Position numbers and translations under genes: made by a program. DNA of 64,000 nt from the NCBI GenBank assembly GCA_016874005.1, contig VGVQ01000001.1, positions 186,001-250,000 on the forward strand, given 5' to 3'. The notes under the pieces are model-generated. The model was not told the DNA's origin, did no database searches, and saw only the letters and a list, made by a program, of their open reading frames with translations. The stretch comes from Gemmatimonadota bacterium. Lineage in GTDB: Bacteria; Gemmatimonadota; Gemmatimonadetes; Gemmatimonadales; GWC2-71-9. Positions 42,546-49,953 of this stretch are shown here, piece by piece. Within the stretch, counting starts at the first letter, position 1; each line of letters begins with the position of its first letter.

Positions 42546-43877
42546 ATGAGGTCCCTTCGCCCCGCCGCCCTGGCGTGTCTGTTTGGCTTTGGCGCGGGTG
42601 CCGGACCGGTCCTCGCTCAGACGCCGATCGACTCCATGCTCTTTCGCCACATCCGCTCGATCCGGGCGTTCGACAACCATGCCCATCCGATCCGGCCGAC
42701 TCGACCCGACGAACCCCCCGACACCGACTTCGATGCCCTCCCGATCGGCGGGATTCCGCCCTTCGATTTCCCGACCCGGCTCCGGGGCGACAATCCCGAG
42801 CTGATCGAGGCCTGGCGCGACCTCTATGGCTATCCCCATTCCGACCGGACCGAGGCACACCTGGCCGAACTGAAGTCGTTGAAGGCGCGGATCAAGACCG
42901 AACAGGGAAGCCGTTACGCGGAGTGGGTGCTCGACCGACTCGGGATCGAGGTCCAGATTGCCAACCGGATGTCGGTTGGTCCCGGGCTGGCGCCGCCGCG
43001 ATTTCGGTGGGTCGGGTTCGTCGACCCGCTGATGTTGCCGTTGAGCGTCGAAACCGTGAAGCGGGAAACGCCCGACCGGCTGGACCTCTATCCCCGACAG
43101 ACCGGGCATCTTCGCCGATACCTGGCCGACCTGGGGCTCGCCGCGATTCCGGCGACGCTCGACGGCTACCTCGCCAAGGTCGTGACCCCGACGCTCGAAC
43201 GGATGAAAGCCCAGGGTGCGGTGGCGGTCAAATACGAGGCGGCATACCTCCGGCCGCTGTCGTTCGAGCCAGCCTCGAGGGCGGCGGCCGCCCGGGTGTA
43301 CGCGAGCGGCGGCGCGCCGTCCTTCGCCACCTACAAGACGCTCCAGGACTTCCTGTTCGAGTACATCGGGATCGAGGCTGGCCGTCTCGGCCTGCCGGTG
43401 CACATTCACTCCTCGGACGGCGCGGGAGGCTACTTCCAGATTCGCGGGAGCGACCCCCTTCAGCTGGAGCCGGCCCTCAACAACCCCAAGTTGCGCCAGA
43501 CCACCTTCGTCATCGTTCACGGCGGCTGGCCCAACACTCGGGGCACCATGTCGCTGATGGCACGGCCCAACGTCTATGCCGACTTCTCGTTCCTCGGCAA
43601 CTTGTTGTCGGCCGCGACGATCGGTTCGGTGCTGCGGGAGTGGCTGTCCGCCTATCCCGAGCGGATCCTCTTCGGCTCCGATGCCTATCCGGACAACGAG
43701 CTGGTCGGGTGGGAGGAATGGGGCTGGCTCGGAACGACGGCCGGCCGCCGGGGCCTCGCGGTGGCACTCACCGGAATGATGCTCGACGGGGAGATCAGTC
43801 GAGCGCGAGCGGAGGAGATTGCCCGCGCGGTGATGCGAGACAACGGGATGCGGCTCTACCGGCTGGACGGCCGGTAG
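42546..43877 (+). CDS. Secreted amidohydrolase_2 (TIM-barrel) family protein
   Basis: 443 residues. The signal peptide ends near GPVLAQ. Metal-site signs of the PF04909 type are FDNHAHP near residue 40, HIHSSDG (about 295), VIVHGGWP (about 320) and LFGSDAYP (about 380). The family includes decarboxylases and hydrolases acting on carboxylates, lactones or amides; the substrate cannot be told. It faces the quinohemoprotein gene, whose stop lies ten bases after its own. Distinct from the other amidohydrolases in the window, which are of the imidazolonepropionase-like class. Confidence 0.82.
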   Translation: MRSLRPAALACLFGFGAGAGPVLAQTPIDSMLFRHIRSIRAFDNHAHPIRPTRPDEPPDTDFDALPIGGIPPFDFPTRLRGDNPELIEAWRDLYGYPHSDRTEAHLAELKSLKARIKTEQGSRYAEWVLDRLGIEVQIANRMSVGPGLAPPRFRWVGFVDPLMLPLSVETVKRETPDRLDLYPRQTGHLRRYLADLGLAAIPATLDGYLAKVVTPTLERMKAQGAVAVKYEAAYLRPLSFEPASRAAAARVYASGGAPSFATYKTLQDFLFEYIGIEAGRLGLPVHIHSSDGAGGYFQIRGSDPLQLEPALNNPKLRQTTFVIVHGGWPNTRGTMSLMARPNVYADFSFLGNLLSAATIGSVLREWLSAYPERILFGSDAYPDNELVGWEEWGWLGTTAGRRGLAVALTGMMLDGEISRARAEEIARAVMRDNGMRLYRLDGR

Positions 43878-43886
43878 CACGACGCC

Positions 43887-45716
43887 TCATTGCACCCCAA
43901 ACGCCAGAAGCACGTTCCCCGGCATCTGGCCGAACAACCCGTAGCCCGAGCTGACGAACACCATCCCGTTGGCAACCGTTGGCGAGGGACCGTCGATGGC
44001 CCCGCCCCGAGCCGCCACGCCGTTGACGGTGGTGAAGTCACCCACCGTGTCGAACTGCCAGAGCAGCTGCCCATCTCCGGCCGAATACCCCCTGACGATG
44101 CCATCGAGCCCGCCCACCAGCACGGCCCCGGGAATCACCACCGGAGCGGCCGAATAAGCGCTGAAGCAGCGGGGTCGGGGTGGACACCCAGGCGCGGGAG
44201 CGGACCAGCGGTGTTCACCGGTCGCGAGGTCCAGGGTGTGGAGCCCCGGGGCGGCGTCGCCCGCCGGGTCGATCCCGGTGATCCGGTCGGAGATCGGCGC
44301 GAAGACCATCCCTTCGCCGACCCCAACCCCCCAATGGACACCACCTAACGCTCCGCCTCGGCCGACCCGGCGTTGCCAGACGACCGCGCCGAGCCGGTCG
44401 GGATCGAGAGCGTAGACGACCCCCAGCTTCTGGCCGGCGATCAGCAGTTGGCGACCGTTCGGCAGGCTAACCAACGCCGGCGCCTGCCCGAAGTCGACGT
44501 CGGGTCCGTGCGGCGTCGGGCAGTTGACCCCCTTGGTGACTCCACAGGCCATGTTGAAGGCGTCGTCGGCGGTGGCCTGGAACGCCCACCGGACCGCGCC
44601 GGTGGCCAGGTCGAGGGCGAGCAGGGCGTCGCTGTGGGGCACCGCGGCGCTGGTGTAGTGCTCGCCGGTGCCGACATATACCAGGTTGCGGTCCGGGTCG
44701 ACCGTGGGGCTCGACCAGACGGGTGCCCCCGCCGGGCCGAAGATCGGGGTGCCGGCGCGGGTCGTCCCGATCTGCCGGGCGCTGTCGGCGATGATCCGAT
44801 GTCGCCAGCGGACGGCCCCGGTCTCGAGGTCGAGCGCCACCACTTCGCCCGAGGAGGTGCAGCAGTGATAGGCGGGGCTCTGGGCGGCGGCCACTTCCAT
44901 CGACGAGATCGGGACGATCACCACCCCTCCGTGAACCACCGGTGATCCGGTGATGTTTGAGGCGGGGTGAGTCCCGACAGTGGTCCGCCAGCGGAGCGCA
45001 CCGGTTTCGAGGTCGAGCGCCACCACCACCGTCCGGAAGTCGGCGGCCACCGCCACCCGGCGGCCGTCGGAGCGGGGCGGGGAAATCGCCACCACCCCCT
45101 TGATCGCGGCCGACCCTTCATGGTGCCACTGGACGCAACCCGACTTGGCGTCGAGCGAGAGCACCTCGCCGAACTGGCCGCCGACCACCACCTGATCGCC
45201 CACCACGCTGGGTTGCGAGCGGGTCACGGTACCATCCGGAAAGCCGAAGGCCCACTTGAGCACCAGCCGAGGCAGCTCGGCCGCGGTGAGGCCAGCCTGC
45301 TCGGCGGTTCGGCCGCCGGTCCCTGACGGTGACCCGCCCCATGCGGTCCAATCCCGGCCGCTTGGCGGCGGCGGCGTGGCTCCCTGACGACACCGGGTCC
45401 CTTCGGCGATCGAGGCGGCCGCGAGTTTTCGGCGACCGAGGTACTCGGCCACGGTCACCCGGTCGGCCTCGGACAGCTCGACGACTTGGCGCATCGACCC
45501 GGCGGTCAAGGCGTGATGGATCGCTCTGGTCGACATCGACGACAGCGAGGCGATTCGAGGCGCCCGAGCGGATCCGTCGCCGTCATGGCAGGTGGCGCAC
45601 TTGGCCCGATAGATGGCTGGGCCATCCGACTGGGCCGGTGCGGCAACCGGGCTCGTCGCCGTCGCGACCGCGACGCCGACCAGCGCGACGACCGGTTGCC
45701 AGCCGATTCTTCGCAT
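43887..45716 (-). CDS. Quinohemoprotein: cytochrome c plus PQQ propeller (polyvinyl-alcohol-dehydrogenase-like)
   Basis: 609 residues. Signal peptide, then a c-type haem domain with CATCH near residue 39 and about 65 more residues, then an eight-bladed PQQ-type propeller from about residue 125. Blades repeat A-L-D-x-x-T-G-x-x-x-W (LDLETGALRW, LDLETGAVRW, LDLATGAVRW). A vicinal Cys-Cys (YHCCTSSG) matches the disulfide over PQQ in quinoprotein dehydrogenases. The order haem-then-PQQ is that of cytochrome-type polyvinyl alcohol dehydrogenase, while most quinohaemoprotein alcohol dehydrogenases have the haem last. Predicted periplasmic alcohol oxidation with electrons to a cytochrome. Confidence 0.8.
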   Translation of the reverse strand: MRRIGWQPVVALVGVAVATATSPVAAPAQSDGPAIYRAKCATCHDGDGSARAPRIASLSSMSTRAIHHALTAGSMRQVVELSEADRVTVAEYLGRRKLAAASIAEGTRCRQGATPPPPSGRDWTAWGGSPSGTGGRTAEQAGLTAAELPRLVLKWAFGFPDGTVTRSQPSVVGDQVVVGGQFGEVLSLDAKSGCVQWHHEGSAAIKGVVAISPPRSDGRRVAVAADFRTVVVALDLETGALRWRTTVGTHPASNITGSPVVHGGVVIVPISSMEVAAAQSPAYHCCTSSGEVVALDLETGAVRWRHRIIADSARQIGTTRAGTPIFGPAGAPVWSSPTVDPDRNLVYVGTGEHYTSAAVPHSDALLALDLATGAVRWAFQATADDAFNMACGVTKGVNCPTPHGPDVDFGQAPALVSLPNGRQLLIAGQKLGVVYALDPDRLGAVVWQRRVGRGGALGGVHWGVGVGEGMVFAPISDRITGIDPAGDAAPGLHTLDLATGEHRWSAPAPGCPPRPRCFSAYSAAPVVIPGAVLVGGLDGIVRGYSAGDGQLLWQFDTVGDFTTVNGVAARGGAIDGPSPTVANGMVFVSSGYGLFGQMPGNVLLAFGVQ

Positions 45717-45822
45717 ACGATTCGACCTCGCGTGGGTGGGTCGGACCGGCTCAACTTAGCGTCGCCCTGGTCCGGGCGGAACGACTGGACGCAGCCCGGT
45801 CCGCGGTCCATCTTCTAACCTC

Positions 45823-46662
45823 ATGAAAAGCCACCGCCCACGATCACTCGCGTTGGTGCTGCTCCTGGTCGCCGCGGCCGGCCGGGGGCACGGCCAGGCT
45901 CCCGTCCCCCGACTGGCGTCCGGCAAGCCGGACTTCAACGGGTTGTGGCAGGCCCTGGGTAACGCTCACTGGGACCTCGAGGCCCACGAAGCCCGGGCCG
46001 CGTTGCAGCTGCAGCCGGGCCAGGTGATCCCAGTGCCCGCTTCACCGGTGAGGGCCCTGGGCGCGGTGGGTGCCGTCCCCTCGGGGTGGGGAGTGGTGGT
46101 GGGCGGCGAGATCCCGTACACCGCGACCGCCAGAGCCCAACGAGACGAGAATCGCGCCAAGTACCTGGAACGCGACCCCGAGATCAAGTGCTATCTGCCG
46201 GGCGTTCCCCGGGCCACCTATCAGCCGTTCCCGTTCCAGATCGTCCAGAGCGACAAGCACGTGATGATGGTCTACGAGTATGCCGGGGCGGTCCGGGAGA
46301 TCTACCTCGCCGACCCGGGTCCCGCCGAGGTCGACTCCTGGATGGGACAGTCGGTGGGCCGCTGGGTGGCGGACACCTTCGTGGTGGAGTCGACCGGCTT
46401 CAACGGAAGTGCCTGGTTCGACCGGGCCGGCAACTTCCACGGCTCGTCGCTCAGGGTGGTCGAGCGCTTCAGTCCGGCGGGTCGCGACCACATTTGGTAC
46501 CAAGCCACCATGACGGACCCGGAAACCTTCACCCGTCCGTGGACCATCCGAATGCCGCTCTACCGCCACATCGACCCTAACGCACGGCTCGGGCAGTTCA
46601 AGTGCGTCGAGTTCGTGGAGGAGTTGATGTACGGGCATTTGCGGAAGAAGCCGATCCAGTAG
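45823..46662 (+). CDS. Secreted protein of unknown function, related to the next gene
   Basis: 279 residues with a signal peptide (LALVLLLVAAAGRGHGQ). The mature start LASGKPDFNGLWQALG and the later VGRWVADTFVVESTGF and DPETFTRPW match the product of the next gene at the same relative places, so the two are paralogues. The family is common in Acidobacteria and Gemmatimonadota and has no assigned role. A lone Cys in IKCYLPG and one in FKCVEF are conserved candidates for a disulfide. First gene of a three-gene operon with DUF6152. Confidence 0.7.
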   Translation: MKSHRPRSLALVLLLVAAAGRGHGQAPVPRLASGKPDFNGLWQALGNAHWDLEAHEARAALQLQPGQVIPVPASPVRALGAVGAVPSGWGVVVGGEIPYTATARAQRDENRAKYLERDPEIKCYLPGVPRATYQPFPFQIVQSDKHVMMVYEYAGAVREIYLADPGPAEVDSWMGQSVGRWVADTFVVESTGFNGSAWFDRAGNFHGSSLRVVERFSPAGRDHIWYQATMTDPETFTRPWTIRMPLYRHIDPNARLGQFKCVEFVEELMYGHLRKKPIQ

Positions 46663-46671
46663 GAGGACACC

Positions 46672-47706
46672 ATGCCGAGATTTTCCATGCTGATGGCCGC
46701 CGCACTGGCGGCGGCCGGGTCCCTCGCGGCACAGTCGGGCCGGGTCCCTCGCACCCCGGACGGCAAACCGGACCTCCAGGGGAACTGGTCGAACGCCACC
46801 CTGACCCCGATCGAACGCCCCGCCGGTCGAGGGCCGACCCTCACCGCCCAAGAGGCGGCGATCGCCGAAGGGCGAACCAAGGCGCGGACTGACAGCCTCT
46901 CCCGGCCGAGCGATCCCAATCGGGGCGCCCCGGCCAAGGGTGGCGTTTCGCTGGGAGATCCCCGCTTGGACGCGGCCTCCGGCGGCACCGGCGGGTACAA
47001 CGTCTTCTTTATCGACGGCGGCGACCGGATCGCGGTGGTCAACGGCGAGGCCCGTTCGTCGCTCATCACCCGCCCCGCCAACGGCCGGGTACCGCCCCGG
47101 ACCGGGCAAGCCCGAGAACGGCTGGCGGCGATGAGAACGTCGCAGTTCGGCCCCTATGACAACCCGGAGAATCGGCCGCTCGCCGAGCGCTGCATCCTCT
47201 CGTTCGGCTCGAACGCCGGTCCGCCGATGCTGCCGAATTATTTCTACAACAACAACTACACCATCGTGCAGACCCCTGGAATGGTGGTGATCCTGACCGA
47301 GATGGTGCACGACGCCCGGATGATCCGAATCGGTGACGGGCCGCGGCTTCCCCAGGGCATCACGCCCTACATGGGAGACTCCTGGGGACGATGGGTCGGC
47401 GACACCCTGGTGATCGAGACCAGCAACATCCACCCGGCCCAGGCGGTGGGGCTCTACGGCATGTCGTCGAAGGCACGGGTCACCGAGCGGTTGGTCCGGA
47501 CCGACGAGCGGACCATCCTCTACTCGTTCACCATCGACGACCCGGAGACGTTCACCGAGCCCTGGGGAGGCGAGGTTCCGTTCAACCGGCTCGACGCTCG
47601 GGTCTACGAGTACGCCTGCCACGAGGGCAATTACGCCTTGGCGAACGTGTTGAGCGGGGCACGCGACGAGGAACGACGGAAGGCCACCGAGGAGAAGAAG
47701 CCATGA
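46672..47706 (+). CDS. Secreted protein of unknown function, paralogue of the preceding gene
   Basis: 344 residues, signal peptide ending near GSLAAQ. It shares TPDGKPDLQGNWSNAT, WGRWVGDTLVIETSN and DPETFTEPWGGEV with the preceding product, and has extra sequence in the middle including a Tyr/Asn-rich strand (NYFYNNNYTIV). Cys residues appear in ERCILSFG and EYACHEG; the second has C-H but not CxxCH, so no c-haem. GGAGG lies before ATG 46672. The stop overlaps the DUF6152 start (ATGA). Likely periplasmic; function unknown. Confidence 0.7.
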   Translation: MPRFSMLMAAALAAAGSLAAQSGRVPRTPDGKPDLQGNWSNATLTPIERPAGRGPTLTAQEAAIAEGRTKARTDSLSRPSDPNRGAPAKGGVSLGDPRLDAASGGTGGYNVFFIDGGDRIAVVNGEARSSLITRPANGRVPPRTGQARERLAAMRTSQFGPYDNPENRPLAERCILSFGSNAGPPMLPNYFYNNNYTIVQTPGMVVILTEMVHDARMIRIGDGPRLPQGITPYMGDSWGRWVGDTLVIETSNIHPAQAVGLYGMSSKARVTERLVRTDERTILYSFTIDDPETFTEPWGGEVPFNRLDARVYEYACHEGNYALANVLSGARDEERRKATEEKKP

Positions 47707-48152
47707 CGAAGTCACGCGGGGTTGCCGTGCTGGGGGCGATCGCCGCCCTCGCGGCGGGCACCGGAACGCTGGCCGCCCATCACGCCTTTGGCGCCGAGTT
47801 CGACAAGGACGCCCCGGTGAAGCTTCAGGGAAAAATCGTGAAGCTGGAGTGGGTCAATCCCCACACCTGGATCCACCTCGAGGTCAAGAACGCCAAGGGC
47901 GAGCGGGAGGTCTGGGCGGTCGAGGGCGGAACACCTAACGTCCTGCTCCGGCGCGGCCTCCGACGCGATTGCCTGGTCCCGGGAACCGAGATCATCGTCG
48001 ACGGCTACCACGCCCGCGATCACTCGCTCAAGCGGGCCAACGGCAAGGACGTCACCTTCACCGACGGGACCAAGATCTTCCTCGGATCGTCGGGAACCGG
48101 GGCCCCCTACGAAGCCGAGCTCAACCGATCGAAGGAACCCGGTCGCTGCTGA
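47703..48152 (+). CDS. DUF6152 family periplasmic protein
   Basis: 149 residues. After the signal peptide (GTLAA) the mature protein would start HHAFGAEFD, the hallmark of this family, in which two His residues stand at or next to the new N-terminus. The body is a small beta domain (LQGKIVKLEWVNPHTWIHLEV, then EVWAVEGGTPNVLLRRG) of OB-fold appearance. An exposed N-terminal His pair could bind copper, but this is speculation. It ends the three-gene operon and converges on the membrane-protein pair at 48156. Confidence 0.75.
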   Translation: MTKSRGVAVLGAIAALAAGTGTLAAHHAFGAEFDKDAPVKLQGKIVKLEWVNPHTWIHLEVKNAKGEREVWAVEGGTPNVLLRRGLRRDCLVPGTEIIVDGYHARDHSLKRANGKDVTFTDGTKIFLGSSGTGAPYEAELNRSKEPGRC

Positions 48153-48155
48153 GCC

Positions 48156-48623
48156 TCAGGAGTAGCCGATCCACCGCCCCGCCGCCGCGACGGTGAACCA
48201 GAGCGCCATCGAACCGATGGCGACGAACCGGCTCCTCGTCGAGGACTCGAGTTCGGGATCGAGCGCGACCGGCTGCCGAATCAGGAAGGTATGGCAGAGG
48301 GCGATCACCAAGGCGGTCATCTTCACCCAGAACGAGGTGTTGTAGTAGCACTTGACCGCTTCCGACAGGAAGAGCAGCGTGCCGGTCAGGACCATCGTCC
48401 CCAACCCCAGCACGAGCCAGGGTCTCGCTTCCCTGGCGACGGCCGCGACGCGCTGGCCGGTGAGACCGACACCCAGCATCCGAAGGTCCACCACCAGAAT
48501 CGCCCCGCCGAGGAGCCCGAGCCCGAGCAGGTGAATCGACTCGATCAGCGGAAAGGCTCCGACCGAGGTTCGCACCGCGGTGCCCAGCCAGGTCGCCTCG
48601 CACCACTCGAAGAACCAGAGCAT
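48156..48623 (-). CDS. Four-helix membrane protein, DUF6644 type
   Basis: 155 residues: four hydrophobic helices, the first in PLIESIHLLGLGLLGGAILVV with a His that recurs in its neighbour. Helix segments PWLVLGLGTMVLTGTLLFLS and FWVKMTALVIALCHTFLI follow. The product encoded just upstream shares this pattern, so they are paralogues and may pair. Their His residues could ligate haem b, as in other four-helix membrane cytochromes; this is inference. ATG 48623 directly follows the TAG of the upstream gene. Confidence 0.65.
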   Translation of the reverse strand: MLWFFEWCEATWLGTAVRTSVGAFPLIESIHLLGLGLLGGAILVVDLRMLGVGLTGQRVAAVAREARPWLVLGLGTMVLTGTLLFLSEAVKCYYNTSFWVKMTALVIALCHTFLIRQPVALDPELESSTRSRFVAIGSMALWFTVAAAGRWIGYS

Positions 48624-49184
48624 CTACTCGGCCACCCCGCTGGTGGCGCACCCCTGGAGCCACATCATGAAGGCGGTCTGGACGTTCCGATCGCAGTCGA
48701 ACCAATCGTAGGCGACCAGCCGCCCCGCGACCACGATCCCGCTCCACGCCAGCAAGGAGACCAGGCCGGCCAGCCGCGCCTGCCTGGGCGGAACCGCGTC
48801 GTGTTGCCACTCGGCGACCCGGCGGTGAATCCGGCCGTGGAAGAGCCAGATATTGACCGCGGAAACGACCAGCAGCACCAGCTTGATCCGGAAGAAAATG
48901 TTGTGGTAGTATCGGAGCGGATTGGAGTAGAACAGCAGGACGCCGGTGACCACCATCACCACGAAGGCGAACCGGGTGATCCGAAGCAACCGGATGGTGA
49001 TCTCGCCAGCCGGCACGCTTCGAAACCCGACCCCGAGTAGTCGGAGATCGTTGATCACCGCGGTCCCGAGAAAGAGGGCCAAGGTGAGGACGTGGGCTGT
49101 CTCGATCAGAGGCCACAGGTAGAGCGATTCCTGCAGGGCGGCGCTCCACGGGGTGCTCCGGAGCCATACCAGGAAGTCGCGGAT
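48624..49184 (-). CDS. Four-helix membrane protein, DUF6644 type, apparently starting at AUC
   Basis: 186 residues if started at ATC 49184-49182. The family N-terminus is present: IRDFLVWLRSTPWSAALQES and LYLWPLIETAHVLTLALFLG match the paralogue's FFEWCEATWLG and SVGAFPLIESIHLLGLGLLGG. In that frame there is no ATG, GTG or TTG between the preceding TAG (49196-49194) and this homologous start; the first is a TTG at 49082, which would remove the first helix. A perfect AGGAGG (49195-49190) stands five bases before the ATC. Alternatives are a CTG start or a sequencing error of ATG. Between a cytochrome lipoprotein gene and its own paralogue. Confidence 0.65.
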   Translation of the reverse strand: MRDFLVWLRSTPWSAALQESLYLWPLIETAHVLTLALFLGTAVINDLRLLGVGFRSVPAGEITIRLLRITRFAFVVMVVTGVLLFYSNPLRYYHNIFFRIKLVLLVVSAVNIWLFHGRIHRRVAEWQHDAVPPRQARLAGLVSLLAWSGIVVAGRLVAYDWFDCDRNVQTAFMMWLQGCATSGVAE

Positions 49185-49189
49185 CGAGG

Positions 49190-49195
49190 CCTCCT
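49190..49195 (-). promoter_or_regulatory. Perfect Shine-Dalgarno AGGAGG preceding an ATC start
   Basis: AGGAGG on the minus strand, overlapping the stop of the upstream cytochrome gene, followed by CCTCG and then ATC. It decides the proposed start of the 48624-49184 gene. Confidence 0.6.
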
Positions 49196-49667
49196 ACTTG
49201 GCCTGGGCCGAATCGCCCGGCCTGGGGATCCCGACCGAGTAGGCGACGTGGCAGGCCGTGCAGGTTTCGTAGAGCCGGCCACCCACCTCGAAGACCGCCG
49301 CGGTGTCGCGGGCCAGCGCCGCCGCGGCGGCCTCCTTGGCGACTCGGGTCATCGCCCGCGACAGCTTGAGCCACTGGTCCTGGTCGCGCGAGCGTCCTGG
49401 CATCGTCAGCAGGTTACCGGACTCGCCGACCACCAGCGCGGCCCGCCATAGCTCAGTCCACTCTTCGTTCGTGGTGGGCACCGATTCGTGGGTGCCGGTG
49501 GAATCGATCACGGTGCCGACCGCCGCCCAGTAGAGGTCGGCCGCCGGCTCGACCAGGGCGGTCATGAGCTGCCGGGTGTCGGCAACGATCTCCGCCTGAG
49601 CAGCGGGAGGCCGCGGCTCGCGGCAGCCCAGACTGAGGAGTCCGGCGAAGTAGACGAACCGTAGCAT
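49194..49667 (-). CDS. Cytochrome c-type lipoprotein (single haem)
   Basis: 157 residues starting at ATG 49667. The signal MLRFVYFAGLLSLGC is a lipobox, so the mature protein is lipid-anchored. A single haem motif CTACH is near the C-terminus (about residue 138), after a helical region with VGRLYETC, which suits a cytochrome c' / c556-like four-helix bundle in which the haem site is C-terminal. It is transcribed with the two membrane proteins at 48156-49184 and could pass electrons to or from them and to the quinohemoprotein nearby. Confidence 0.75.
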   Translation of the reverse strand: MLRFVYFAGLLSLGCREPRPPAAQAEIVADTRQLMTALVEPAADLYWAAVGTVIDSTGTHESVPTTNEEWTELWRAALVVGESGNLLTMPGRSRDQDQWLKLSRAMTRVAKEAAAAALARDTAAVFEVGGRLYETCTACHVAYSVGIPRPGDSAQAK

Positions 49668-49861
49668 GCGAGAAGCTGCCGGAGAAAAAACCAATAGTCA
49701 ATCGGCCGACCACACCGCCGTCGCGGCAAGCGGCGGTTCGGGGCCCGGCGTTCGACCGGTTTTTCCGCCCTTGTCACCGAGCCCGAAACGGCCCGGGCGA
49801 CGGTTCGGTCGGCCGCCGCCTAAGTCGTTGTCCCAAAATGGGTTGAAGTCACGATGCCTGC

Positions 49862-49891
49862 TTGATCCGCGGGGCCGGTCCAGGCTATATT
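49862..49891 (+). promoter_or_regulatory. Predicted sigma70-type promoter of gyrA
   Basis: TTGATC at 49862-49867 and TATATT at 49886-49891 with an 18-base spacer. The start site would lie near 49898 and the leader would be about 55 bases, containing a 12-bp tandem repeat. The rest of the 49668-49861 gap shows nothing I can name. Confidence 0.55.
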
Positions 49892-49906
49892 GCGGCGCTC
49901 CTTTTC

Positions 49907-49930
49907 GGCCGGGTTTCCGGCCGGGTTTCC
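49907..49930. repeat. Two exact tandem copies of a 12-bp unit in the gyrA leader
   Basis: GGCCGGGTTTCC occurs at 49907-49918 and again at 49919-49930, between the predicted start site and the gyrA start codon. No function is evident. Confidence 0.8.
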
Positions 49931-49953
49931 GCCCTTAAGCAGCCTGAGTGGCC

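Noticed and set aside
46672-47706. Haem-binding site in the second secreted paralogue (YACHEG)
   Set aside because: Only one Cys precedes the His, so the CxxCH motif needed for c-type haem is absent.
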